From NCBI RefSeq assembly GCF_030674635.1, contig NZ_CP089978.1, positions 1,922,001 to 1,986,000 of the forward strand: a DNA stretch of 64,000 nt, read 5' to 3'. Each line of letters opens with the position of its first letter. The first letter of the stretch is position 1. This stretch comes from Moraxella sp. ZY210820 (GTDB lineage: Bacteria > Pseudomonadota > Gammaproteobacteria > Pseudomonadales > Moraxellaceae). Positions 1 through 7,940 of this stretch are shown one piece after another. Below the pieces are notes generated by a model. The model saw only the letters and a program-made list of their open reading frames with translations, did not search any database and had not been told where the DNA came from. The translations under genes and the position numbers were made by a program.

Positions 1-1648
1 TTGATAAACCTTCCGCAATCGCATCATCATCAGCACCAGATAACGAATATACCGTACCTAAAGCTGCAATCACCACTTCACGAGCTGCCATCGCTGGAAT
101 TAACGCAATCGCAATTTGCCAGTTAAAGCCAATTGGTGCAAAAATTGGTTGTAATAAATGCCCCAACATCCCCGCAAAACTATAATCAATCGCTGGCATG
201 GTGGCATTTTCTGGCGGTTGTGGGAAAGTACATAAGAACCATAAAATCACCACTAAAGCGAAAATAATTGTGCCTACACGTTTTAAAAAGATTTTAGTTC
301 GTTCTAATAAACCAATACCAACACTTTTTAAATTTGGGAATCGATAACTTGGTAATTCCATCATCAATAAATGTTGTGATTTATCTTTGCGTAATAGTTT
401 CATCACAAACGCAACCACTAAGGCACTCACAATCCCGCCCATATACAAGCCAAATAAAACTAAGCCTTGTAAATTAAACACACCCATCACATTTTCATCA
501 GGAATAAATGCCCCAATCAATAGTGTATAAACAGGTAAACGAGCCGAGCAAGTCATCAATGGAGCAACCATAATCGTGGTTAATCGGTCGCGTGGGTCGC
601 TAATGGTACGAGCTGCCATTACCCCTGGCACGGCACAGGCAAAACTCGATAATAATGGAATAAATGAACGTCCGCTTAAACCTGCTTTGAACATCAATTT
701 ATCTAATAAAAATGCTGCACGTGGTAAATATCCCGATTCTTCTAACATCAAAATAAAGAAGAATAAAATGATAATTTGCGGTAAGAATACCACTACACTG
801 CCTGCACCGTTGATAAAACCATCAACCACTAAACTGCTTAATAAACCATCACCGAGCATTTCACCTACTTTTTCACCAAGCCAGCCGAAAAAGTCTTCAA
901 TCCAGCCAATAAACGGTTCAGCCCACGCAAATACCGCTTGGAAAATAATAAACATCAAGACAGTTAAAGTGATTAAACCAAATACAGGATGCAAGAAAAT
1001 ACCATCTAAAAAGTCGGTACGTTTATCTTCGGCATCGGCAAAACTCATCACATCGGCGAGAATGGCTTCAATTTGCTGTCCGTGTTGTTGTTCATTTAAA
1101 TTTAAAGTATTGAGTTCTAAATGCGGTAAATCATATTGTCCTTGCTGTAATGCAGAAATCAGATTTTCTACACCCGAACGCCGTGTTGCCACCGTTTCTA
1201 CCACAGGAATACCTAGACGTTCAGACAATTTTTGTACATTGATGTTGATACCACGTCTGCGGGCTTCATCCATCATATTTAAAACCAATAAGACAGGACG
1301 ATTTAATGCAATCATCTCCAAAACTAATTTTAAATTGAGTTTTAAGTTAGTCGCATCAACAATCAATAAAAACGCATCTTGATGGGCTTCTTCCGCAATT
1401 TCACCCATACACACACGGCGAGTCACTTCTTCATCTGGACTACTGGCATTGAGACTGTATGTCCCCGGTAAATCCAAAATACGCACTTGTTGCCCTGAGG
1501 CAAGGCTAAAAAAACCTTCTTTACGTTCAACGGTTACGCCTGCATAGTTACCCACTTTTTGCTTTGCACCAGTGAGTTGGTTAAATAATGATGTTTTTCC
1601 GCAGTTTGGATTGCCCACCAACGCCACTTTTAACAAATCTTGGCTCAT
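1..1648 (-). CDS. feoB: Ferrous iron transport protein B, 5' part (gene runs off the left edge)
   Basis: FeoB is the inner-membrane Fe2+ permease with an N-terminal GTPase domain. About 549 codons are visible and the 3' end lies outside the window. The translation opens MSQDLLKVALVGNPNCGKTS, with the G1 motif at residues 12-20, followed by DLPGTYSL (G3) and LNMMDEA (G4). Hydrophobic segments and the gate sequence FACAVPGVMAARTISDPRDR follow from about residue 270. The ATG at 1648 overlaps the stop of feoA in an ATGA junction, so the two are translationally coupled. A rightward frame at 576-1382 is antisense to this gene and has no recognisable family. Confidence 0.97.
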   Translation of the reverse strand, partial: MSQDLLKVALVGNPNCGKTSLFNQLTGAKQKVGNYAGVTVERKEGFFSLASGQQVRILDLPGTYSLNASSPDEEVTRRVCMGEIAEEAHQDAFLLIVDATNLKLNLKLVLEMIALNRPVLLVLNMMDEARRRGININVQKLSERLGIPVVETVATRRSGVENLISALQQGQYDLPHLELNTLNLNEQQHGQQIEAILADVMSFADAEDKRTDFLDGIFLHPVFGLITLTVLMFIIFQAVFAWAEPFIGWIEDFFGWLGEKVGEMLGDGLLSSLVVDGFINGAGSVVVFLPQIIILFFFILMLEESGYLPRAAFLLDKLMFKAGLSGRSFIPLLSSFACAVPGVMAARTISDPRDRLTTIMVAPLMTCSARLPVYTLLIGAFIPDENVMGVFNLQGLVLFGLYMGGIVSALVVAFVMKLLRKDKSQHLLMMELPSYRFPNLKSVGIGLLERTKIFLKRVGTIIFALVVILWFLCTFPQPPENATMPAIDYSFAGMLGHLLQPIFAPIGFNWQIAIALIPAMAAREVVIAALGTVYSLSGADDDAIAEGLS

Positions 1649-1893
1649 GCCGATACTCCTTCCACTTCAATGCGTTCGGCTTCAGTTTTGCGTAACGCAA
1701 AGCGAGTAAAACCGATTTGCACCAAAATCGGCTCACCGCCAAACATACCTTTGGTGATGACTTTTACTGGTGTTCCCACTAAAAAGCCCAAAACTTCTAA
1801 GCGGTTGGCAACAATATCGGGCTGAGTTGTTGCATCTTGTATAATGCCACTTATCGTGGCGGATTGTTTTGCTTTTAAATCTGAAAGTCGCAC
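1645..1893 (-). CDS. feoA: Ferrous iron transport protein A
   Basis: Small 82-residue cytoplasmic SH3-like protein that supports FeoB-dependent Fe2+ uptake. The core matches the family: LSDLKAKQSATISGI at the start, then RLEVLGFLVGTPVKVITKG and a C-terminal IGFTRFALRKTEAERIEV. The start codon is GTG (revcomp of CAC at 1891-1893); no in-frame ATG is available. It is the first gene of the feoAB operon. The upstream gap is AT-rich, but I do not see a convincing Fur box there. Confidence 0.95.
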   Translation of the reverse strand: MRLSDLKAKQSATISGIIQDATTQPDIVANRLEVLGFLVGTPVKVITKGMFGGEPILVQIGFTRFALRKTEAERIEVEGVSA

Positions 1894-1997
1894 GACTTAA
1901 CTACCATTATTTCTTATTTCGAGGCAGTATTATAAAACTAAACTAGAATATTTTCCAAATATTATTGTAAATTATTCTTGTTTATTCATCATTTAAA

Positions 1998-2084
1998 CCA
2001 TTATTCACTATAAATGATATTTAAGTTATTACTCTTGTGTAAGAGCTAATGATTATTAGCCCGTATATTGTAAGCTGAGAATGG
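1998..2084. repeat. Degenerate MITE-like palindromic repeat (CATTCT family)
   Basis: Decayed copy of the repeat seen best at 9644-9757. The centre at 2044-2061 is a short palindrome, GCTAAT-GATT-ATTAGC, in place of the usual GGGCGAAT core. The right end, TAAGCTGAGAATGG, resembles the right end of the 9.6 kb copy. The left end, CATTATTCACT, is more diverged. It fills part of the gap upstream of feoA. Confidence 0.45.
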
Positions 2085-2098
2085 AGTGATAATAGAAA

Positions 2099-2401
2099 TT
2101 AATCCAATATCACATACTTTTTTTTAATATTATGCTGAAATTCTACAGGTAAATCTTCCCAATTATGTATATCAATCAGCATGGGCAAAGTACTATTTTT
2201 TAAGCTATCCACACAATTTTGAAAGCTAATTTTATCTTTTACACCATGTACCACCAAATCTAAATCACTGCCATCATGGGCAGTACCTTTAACTCGGCTA
2301 CCATACGCCCACACTTCACAATCAGGTAAATGCATCTTTAATATCTGTTGTAACATCGCTAAATGTCGTGGTTTCAAATACAAATCATTCTGCGTGTTCA
2401 T
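2099..2401 (-). CDS. MNT-type nucleotidyltransferase, HEPN/MNT antitoxin
   Basis: A 100-residue minimal nucleotidyltransferase. The catalytic signature is the GS-x10-DxD motif in YGSRVKGTAHDGSDLDLVV (about residues 34-52). In the characterised Shewanella HEPN/MNT system the MNT protein neutralises its HEPN partner by adding AMP to a tyrosine. The chosen ATG at 2401 lies inside the end of the upstream HEPN gene (overlap about 17 bp), which implies translational coupling; an in-frame TTG at 2404 is the alternative. It is the last gene of the leftward accessory block and has no ribosome-binding site of its own. Confidence 0.85.
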   Translation of the reverse strand: MNTQNDLYLKPRHLAMLQQILKMHLPDCEVWAYGSRVKGTAHDGSDLDLVVHGVKDKISFQNCVDSLKNSTLPMLIDIHNWEDLPVEFQHNIKKKYVILD

Positions 2402-2819
2402 CAAAAATTCGTTCCATAGTCTCTGCTAAAGCACGCACATCTTGTAAATAGTCAGGTAATAACACTAACGTTTTTTCAGCAAATTGCACTCCATAATCAT
2501 GAGCTGTATTATTACGATTCGCTCGATAATTCAACCAACGCTCAATGCTTGCTTCATCTAAAATATCATGTTTATAAGCCATACGAAATACATCATTAAA
2601 CACAAGTCGGTCAATTTCTTTAGGAGAACCTGCATAGAGTTTTAATAATTTTCTCAATAACTTACCTGATGTTTCTAAAGATAATTCAAAACTTTTAATA
2701 CAAGCATTACGGAATAAATCATATAATACCGTATTTTCAGCAGGTGTTGTTTGTAAATGAATAATTGCTTGTTCTAACGTATCTGCCGTGTGGCGTAAAT
2801 GTTGTACAGATAAAGACAT
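2385..2819 (-). CDS. HEPN protein, HI0074/HepT-type toxin partner of MNT
   Basis: A 144-residue helical protein of the nucleotidyltransferase substrate-binding (HI0074) family. The sequence RNNTAHDY (about residues 103-110) fits the R-x4-H-x-Y motif of HEPN RNase toxins; the tyrosine is the residue AMPylated by MNT partners in studied systems. It precedes its MNT gene and overlaps it, whereas in the second pair of this window (20.5-21.1 kb) the MNT gene comes first. Toxicity is inferred from the family, not shown. Confidence 0.85.
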   Translation of the reverse strand: MSLSVQHLRHTADTLEQAIIHLQTTPAENTVLYDLFRNACIKSFELSLETSGKLLRKLLKLYAGSPKEIDRLVFNDVFRMAYKHDILDEASIERWLNYRANRNNTAHDYGVQFAEKTLVLLPDYLQDVRALAETMERIFDEHAE

Positions 2820-2828
2820 TTTACATAC

Positions 2829-3974
2829 CTAATCAACAAAATATAATTTAGGCTTTTTAGCATGTTCTACTTTCTTTAAAACATCAAATGTTAAAGCATT
2901 AAAATCATCTTCATAAAACCCTAATTCTTCAAACATTTGCTCTTTACTAAAATTTGGTTGTGATGTTAATAGTTGCATAATTTTTGGCAACATTACACTT
3001 TCATCGCGATGTGTTTCTTCAGGTTCATTTATATGATAACCTAAAATATTTATTTGTGATGAAATAGTACGATAACTCCATTCACTAATTAAACCTAATT
3101 TATGTGCTTTATAAGCTACTGCTTTAAGTGAAGTTCTCCATATTTTTTTTATACCCATCATATTTTCTAATGATAAATAACGTGAGCAACTTGCCCTAAA
3201 TGCTTCCTCAGGCATTAAAAACTCCGAAGCAAATAAATTTGCCTCTTTCTCTAAACTTTTATAGTTTCTATTTTTTTTTATTTCTTTATAATAGATATGC
3301 ATCATAATATGCCCCAATTCATGAGCACAATCAAAACGAACTCGTTCTGCCGATTTAAATGTATTTAAAAATATAATCGGACAACCATTTTCTTCATCAA
3401 AAAATGAAAGTGCATCTACTTCATGAATTTCTGTAGGTAATTGAAACACTCTTATACCTTGTAATTCGCATAATGCTACAATATTGTTTATTGGTTGAAC
3501 ACCTAAACCCCATTTACTACGCAAATCATAAACAAGATTAAGTATTTCATGACTATTTATCATGTCATCATCAATGGAAGTATTTTTATTAACTTCATAT
3601 AAATTACTACCTAATTCTAATAAACTCAGATTAAATTTCGGTAAATCTAATCTCTTCATAAAATATTGATTGATTTTCTTAGCCGATTTTGTATTACTCT
3701 GATTTTGACGCTTATACGATGCCTTAATTCTAGCACCAGAACGATAAAAAATTTCATCTTCTACAACAGCTTCTAATTCATCATCAATAAAGAAAGATTG
3801 TGGTAAATTAAGAACCTGACAAATTTTTTCTATATCTTGTGATGATATATCTTTATTTTCATCAAGCAATAACTTAACTTTAGACACAGAACACCCCAAT
3901 AATTCCGCAAAAGCAGAATTATTGAGCTGTCTTAAATCCATCGCAAGACGCAAGTTTTTCTTACTAAATGACAT
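2829..3974 (-). CDS. XRE-type HTH and ImmA/IrrE metallopeptidase fusion protein
   Basis: Two domains are visible. An N-terminal helix-turn-helix (about residues 1-60) contains LAMDLRQLNNSAFAELLGCS. A central ImmA/IrrE (DUF955) zinc peptidase has the HExxH motif in CAHELGHIMMH, followed by the downstream acidic helix EKEANLFASEFLMP that supplies the third ligand. Such proteins often cleave or act as regulators of stress, phage-repressor or toxin systems. The ATG at 3974 was chosen over a TTG at 3986. It follows the unknown 243-residue gene by only a few bases and so probably shares its promoter. Its HTH is the obvious candidate to bind the palindrome at 4760-4775. Confidence 0.85.
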   Translation of the reverse strand: MSFSKKNLRLAMDLRQLNNSAFAELLGCSVSKVKLLLDENKDISSQDIEKICQVLNLPQSFFIDDELEAVVEDEIFYRSGARIKASYKRQNQSNTKSAKKINQYFMKRLDLPKFNLSLLELGSNLYEVNKNTSIDDDMINSHEILNLVYDLRSKWGLGVQPINNIVALCELQGIRVFQLPTEIHEVDALSFFDEENGCPIIFLNTFKSAERVRFDCAHELGHIMMHIYYKEIKKNRNYKSLEKEANLFASEFLMPEEAFRASCSRYLSLENMMGIKKIWRTSLKAVAYKAHKLGLISEWSYRTISSQINILGYHINEPEETHRDESVMLPKIMQLLTSQPNFSKEQMFEELGFYEDDFNALTFDVLKKVEHAKKPKLYFVD

Positions 3975-3991
3975 CACTAAAACCAAATAAA

Positions 3992-4723
3992 CTAACCAAT
4001 AAATTTCAAATTTAGTTCAAAACTATCTTCAGTGATTTCTTCAGTTGGAGTAAAATCAGGTTTGTCTTTAAATTTCATAGATTGGCTAAGTGCTTCAGTA
4101 TCAATAAAATGAATAATACGGCAACCATATTTATTAGGTATAACTTTGATTTTTCCATCTTTTGTTTCCCTTACCGAATAGCCGATAGGATAGGCTATTT
4201 CAATAGGGATAGATAGACTGTTTTTACTTCTATATTGCTCATTACCTAACGATGGAATATATAAAATAAAGGTACGCAATGCTGTCTTATCTAGATAATC
4301 CAATGGATTATTATCAATACATTTCTGTGTCATCCCTCCTTTTTCAGACTTAGGTTTAAGTAATTCATCTACATTGCCTAATCCTGAATTGGCAGTCATT
4401 ACAATAAATTGAATATTCTTTTCTCTATTGTAAATTCTAGGTTGCCCATACTCTTTAACATATTCGAAATTAGGTAAAGAACTCAAATTACGCATGAAAT
4501 GTTCAACAACATCACCCCAACGAGCAACGCCAATCGTTGAGTTATACTTAGCTATTTTTGCCTTAACCAAATTTGCAACAGCCGAAAGAACTCCTTGCAA
4601 TTCTTCTACATCAACTCCTACAATCTCTTTCGACTTAGAAATAGCTTCATCTTGCATAAAAATATGACATTCAACATCATCTTTTTTAACATCATATAAA
4701 TCTAATTGGACTAATTTAAGCAT
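3992..4723 (-). CDS. Unknown protein paired with an XRE-ImmA/IrrE protein
   Basis: A 243-residue protein of no family I recognise. It has no signal peptide or membrane segment. It contains a possible helical region at residues 40-80 and a mixed hydrophobic core (IQFIVMTANSGLG, TFILYIPSLG, SIPIEIAYPIGYSV). It starts from a clear ribosome-binding site (AGGAG, 7 nt before the ATG) and is the promoter-proximal gene of a pair with the XRE-ImmA/IrrE protein. Pairs of this layout are often toxin-antitoxin or defence modules, with the ImmA/IrrE protein as regulator, but a toxic activity here is only an inference. Confidence 0.7.
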   Translation of the reverse strand: MLKLVQLDLYDVKKDDVECHIFMQDEAISKSKEIVGVDVEELQGVLSAVANLVKAKIAKYNSTIGVARWGDVVEHFMRNLSSLPNFEYVKEYGQPRIYNREKNIQFIVMTANSGLGNVDELLKPKSEKGGMTQKCIDNNPLDYLDKTALRTFILYIPSLGNEQYRSKNSLSIPIEIAYPIGYSVRETKDGKIKVIPNKYGCRIIHFIDTEALSQSMKFKDKPDFTPTEEITEDSFELNLKFIG

Positions 4724-4752
4724 AAAATCTCCTAAAACTACAAATTTTAGCC

Positions 4753-4775
4753 ATTATACAACATCAATTGATGTT
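4753..4775 (-). promoter_or_regulatory. Promoter -10 with a perfect 16-bp palindromic operator
   Basis: On the minus strand a perfect palindrome, AACATCAATTGATGTT (4760-4775), is followed one base later by TATAAT (4753-4758). The palindrome occupies nearly the whole 17-bp spacer between the -10 and a weak -35. A repressor bound there would block RNA polymerase at the promoter of the unknown/XRE-ImmA gene pair. Autoregulation by the XRE domain is the simplest reading. Confidence 0.65.
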
Positions 4776-4814
4776 ATGAAAAGGATAATTAAAACTAAAT
4801 AGAATATTTTTAAA

Positions 4815-6002
4815 TCAAAAAAACCGCTTATCTTGACGTTCACGTTTCGGTAATCGTTGTAATTGAGCCAATACTTGTTCAGCAATGGCGATATAATGTT
4901 CAGTCGCTTCATCGCCTGCAATCATACTAGGTTTACCTTCATCAACATTTTTACGGATTTCTAAGCTCAATGGAATATGCCCTAACATTGGCACTTGATA
5001 ACGTTCAGCCAAATCATCGCCACCAGCTTCACCAAAAATATGTTCTTCCGCACCACAATTTGAACAAATATGATACGACATATTTTCCACTACACCAAGC
5101 ACAGGAATAGACACTTTATTAAATAATTCAATACCTTTCTGTGCATCCAGTAAAGCGATATTTTGTGGTGTAGTTACAATAACGGCACCATTAACAGGAA
5201 TACGTTGTGCTAAAGTTAATTGAATATCGCCTGTACCGGGTGGCATATCAATCACTAAAATATCTAAATCAGGCCATAAAGTCTGATTAAACATTTGCAT
5301 TAATGCTCCTGTCGCTTTTGCTCCACGCCATGCAATCGGTGTAGTATCATCGCCTGTTAAATGTCCTATCGATAAAGTTGGCATACCATAGGCTTCAAGC
5401 GGAATAAACCGCTCGTGTTCAATTTGTGGCGTTTTGCCAGCATTCCCCAACATGGTTGGAATACTAGGTCCATAAATATCCGCATCTAATACACCGATTT
5501 TTAAACCTAATTGCTGTAAAGCCAATGCCAAATTCACTGTAGTCGTTGATTTACCAACACCACCCTTACCTGACGACACAACAATCACTTGCTTAATGCG
5601 TGGATGAGCAGGTACACTTTGTTGTGTTGGTGCTTTTTGTGTAATCGGTGGATTATTGGGGTCATAGTGTTGTGCATCGGCATTTGTGCTTTGTGATGAA
5701 TGCTCAGTTTGATGATCAACTTTATTTTTCTTTTCAACAACATGCAAATTTAAGGTTTGAATACCACATTTTTGTAACTGTTCCACCAAACCATCATGTA
5801 AGGCTTGTAAACTATCTTTTTCATCACTATAAATAAAAATATGTAACTGTAAAGTCGTTTGTTCAACTTGAATTTGCTTTACACGCTCCATTAATGGCAC
5901 ATGATTTGCCATTTGATATTGCTGTAATACCTGTTGTATTTCAGTTTCATTAATTTCAGGAGCAGGATTAAATACCGCTTTTAGTGAAGATAACCAAGAC
6001 AT
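4815..6002 (-). CDS. mrp: Mrp/ApbC-type iron-sulfur cluster carrier ATPase
   Basis: A 395-residue P-loop ATPase that carries or delivers Fe-S clusters to apoproteins in the cytoplasm. The N-terminal MIP18-like domain (residues 1-90) is joined by a low-complexity linker (about 92-135) to the ATPase domain. The deviant Walker A is GKGGVGKS at 145-152, LDADIYGPS follows at about 172, and the CxxC cluster ligand pair is CSNC at 313-316. The length is close to that of the E. coli protein (369), the excess being in the linker. It is followed closely by the thioesterase gene's start in the same orientation upstream. Confidence 0.95.
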   Translation of the reverse strand: MSWLSSLKAVFNPAPEINETEIQQVLQQYQMANHVPLMERVKQIQVEQTTLQLHIFIYSDEKDSLQALHDGLVEQLQKCGIQTLNLHVVEKKNKVDHQTEHSSQSTNADAQHYDPNNPPITQKAPTQQSVPAHPRIKQVIVVSSGKGGVGKSTTTVNLALALQQLGLKIGVLDADIYGPSIPTMLGNAGKTPQIEHERFIPLEAYGMPTLSIGHLTGDDTTPIAWRGAKATGALMQMFNQTLWPDLDILVIDMPPGTGDIQLTLAQRIPVNGAVIVTTPQNIALLDAQKGIELFNKVSIPVLGVVENMSYHICSNCGAEEHIFGEAGGDDLAERYQVPMLGHIPLSLEIRKNVDEGKPSMIAGDEATEHYIAIAEQVLAQLQRLPKRERQDKRFF

Positions 6003-6005
6003 CTA

Positions 6006-6560
6006 TTATTCCTTTTCATCATGTGGAAATGGGCGTAATTTATCAGCTTCAGCCCATGCACACACCCATTCAGGCAATTCAAGTTCATTTAATTTAATAT
6101 CCATTGCTTGAAAAACTTTTTCTGTTTCAATCACTTTTCCTGTCATAAGATTGGTTACACCTGTACGCAATAAAGCATGAGACGTGGCTTTACCTTTAAC
6201 CCACATAGTTTGCTCAATATACAACCAACGCTGATCAGTACCTAAAAATCGTGTTTTGATAGTAACTTTATCAAATAACCGAATACGTTTACGATATTGA
6301 ATCGTACTCCCTGCAACAACTAGCCCCCATTTATTCTGTAATAATTTTTTACCTAGACCTGTACGAATAGCAAAATCAAATCGTCCTAAATCAAATAGGG
6401 TAAAAATACGCCCATTGTTCATCTCTAAAAAGTTATCAATATCATTAAAATTACTCATCGTCGTAATTTCACTGGTATCATAAATCGATAACGTTTTACC
6501 ACGCATACTGTTAAATGTACTTTGAGCTAAAGTTTTCCCAAAACGTAAAAATGGATACAT
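6006..6560 (-). CDS. Hot-dog fold acyl-CoA thioesterase family protein
   Basis: A 184-residue single-domain protein of the 4-hydroxybenzoyl-CoA thioesterase/THEM6-like group. The family features seen are FNDIDNFLEMNNGRIFTLFDLGRFDF near residue 40, VAGSTIQYRKRIRLFDKVTI, and LRTGVTNLMTGKVI. The aspartate of NNGRIFTLFDLGR stands where these enzymes carry their catalytic acid. The ATG at 6560 was preferred to a GTG at 6569. The gene lies 3 bp upstream of mrp, so they form a two-gene unit. The true substrate is unknown. Confidence 0.8.
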   Translation of the reverse strand: MYPFLRFGKTLAQSTFNSMRGKTLSIYDTSEITTMSNFNDIDNFLEMNNGRIFTLFDLGRFDFAIRTGLGKKLLQNKWGLVVAGSTIQYRKRIRLFDKVTIKTRFLGTDQRWLYIEQTMWVKGKATSHALLRTGVTNLMTGKVIETEKVFQAMDIKLNELELPEWVCAWAEADKLRPFPHDEKE

Positions 6561-6722
6561 ATTCAACACTAAATTACTATAAAAATGATATTTGATTATA
6601 AAATAGAATGCTGTATTTTGCCTATATTTTTAGTGCAAATAATATGAATAATTGCAATTTTAATACACGTTATTTTGCAGACTTATTTAATATTGACTAT
6701 ATTTTAATAGCTTAATATATTG

Positions 6723-6790
6723 ATTATTCTCAGCTTAAAAAATGTAAGGGCAAAAATATTTCACCCTCACATAACATCAATCACTTATAA
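6723..6790. repeat. Partial MITE-like palindromic repeat
   Basis: The element begins ATTATTCTCAGCTTA (6723-6737), similar to a terminal repeat of the CATTCT family. Its centre (6744-6770) is an imperfect palindrome with TAAGGGCAAA on the left arm and TTCACCCTCA on the right. ACATCAATCACTTATAATC continues to the right. It lies between futA and the thioesterase gene and could also serve as a terminator of futA. Confidence 0.45.
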
Positions 6791-6801
6791 TCAATTAAAA
6801 C

Positions 6802-7797
6802 TTATTTATAACCTGCTTTTTTCATCAACATAATGGCTTTCATTTGATTTTGACCAGCAACTGATACATTGATAAAGTCTTGCTTAAATGTTCCCCATTT
6901 TGCTACAAGTGGTGCATTGCTCGCACGCACACTCGCAGGATATTCATAATTATTACCCGCAAAAATGGCTTGTGCTTCATTGCTAGATAACCATTCAATA
7001 AATTTTTGTGCTTCTACAGGATTTTTACTAAATTTTACCACGCCTGCACCTGACACATTAACATGAGTACCTTTAGCATTTTGATTCGCAAAGAATGCTT
7101 TCACATTAATATTTGGATTATCCGCCACTAAACGACCAAAATAATAAGTATTGGCAATACCCACATCACATTGCCCTGCATCAATCGCTTTTAATAAAGC
7201 TGTATCATTAGAAAATGGCTGAACCGCAAGGTTAGATACCCAACCTTTCACCACTTTTTCAGTATTTGCTAAACCATCATGAGCAATCATGGTCGCTACT
7301 AACGATTGGTTATAAACATTACCAGACGTACGCAAACATAACTTGCCTTTCCATTTTGGATGAGCTAAGTCTGCATAAGTTGAAAGCTGATTTGGATTCA
7401 CTTTTTTCGGATTATAAAAAATCGTTCTTGCACGTACCGATAGACCAAACCAACGATTTTGTGGGTCACGTAAATGTGCAGGAATATTGCTCGTTAATAC
7501 ACTTGAATTAATTGGGCGGAACAAACCTGCTTGAGCAGCTTGCCACAAATTACCACCATCAACTGTTACTAAAATATCAGCTTTCGTATTTTTACCTTCA
7601 GCTTTTAATTTTTCCATTAATGAACCAGCATTACGGTCAGTTACTAGGGTAATTTTATGTCCTGTTTTTTTCTCATAAGTGCTGACTAATGGCTTTAACA
7701 ACTCATCAGAACGAGCTGAATAAATCGTTAATTCAGCTGCAAAAGCAGGAGCAATCGTAGCAAAAGCGATTGAAGTAACCAATAATTTTTTAAGCAT
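6802..7797 (-). CDS. futA: Fe(3+) ABC transporter periplasmic binding protein
   Basis: A 331-residue ferric-ion binding protein of the FutA/FbpA/AfuA family. A typical signal peptide is present at about residues 1-21 with a cleavage site after AFA. The mature protein starts with [16 protein letters not shown], and later has [16 protein letters not shown] and [14 protein letters not shown], where the paired tyrosines (TYYFG) are the usual Fe3+ ligands. It is transcribed away from the permease gene, with Fur-like sites between. The symbol follows the closest family name and could equally be fbpA or afuA. Confidence 0.93.
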   Translation of the reverse strand: MLKKLLVTSIAFATIAPAFAAELTIYSARSDELLKPLVSTYEKKTGHKITLVTDRNAGSLMEKLKAEGKNTKADILVTVDGGNLWQAAQAGLFRPINSSVLTSNIPAHLRDPQNRWFGLSVRARTIFYNPKKVNPNQLSTYADLAHPKWKGKLCLRTSGNVYNQSLVATMIAHDGLANTEKVVKGWVSNLAVQPFSNDTALLKAIDAGQCDVGIANTYYFGRLVADNPNINVKAFFANQNAKGTHVNVSGAGVVKFSKNPVEAQKFIEWLSSNEAQAIFAGNNYEYPASVRASNAPLVAKWGTFKQDFINVSVAGQNQMKAIMLMKKAGYK

Positions 7798-7820
7798 GAC
7801 TAAAACTTCCTTTAACTAGA

Positions 7821-7900
7821 AATAATGATAACTTGGGCTATCATACTAAATTTTAAAATAATAAACAATAAAAGTTATCATTATCTTTTTATGTTATAAT
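7821..7900. promoter_or_regulatory. Divergent promoter region with Fur-like boxes
   Basis: Two AT-rich sites resemble the Fur consensus GATAATGATAATCATTATC. At 7870-7888 the minus strand reads GATAATGATAACTTTTATT, and at 7822-7845 there are ATGATA and TATCAT arms. The second lies just upstream of futA. A -10 hexamer TATAAT for the rightward permease is at 7895-7900, so the 7870-7888 box would cover the -35 region. Iron-dependent repression of both directions is inferred. Confidence 0.6.
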
Positions 7901-7940
7901 AAACGATTTTTAAAATCATTGGTTTGTGTTTGAGATAAAC

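Noticed and set aside
576..1382. Rightward 268-codon frame
   Set aside because: Antisense to feoB, which has all GTPase motifs; Lys/Ser-rich with no homology.
1894..1997. Fur box upstream of feoA
   Set aside because: The sequence is AT-rich with ATTATT stretches, but no site matches the consensus well enough; only expected from gene function.
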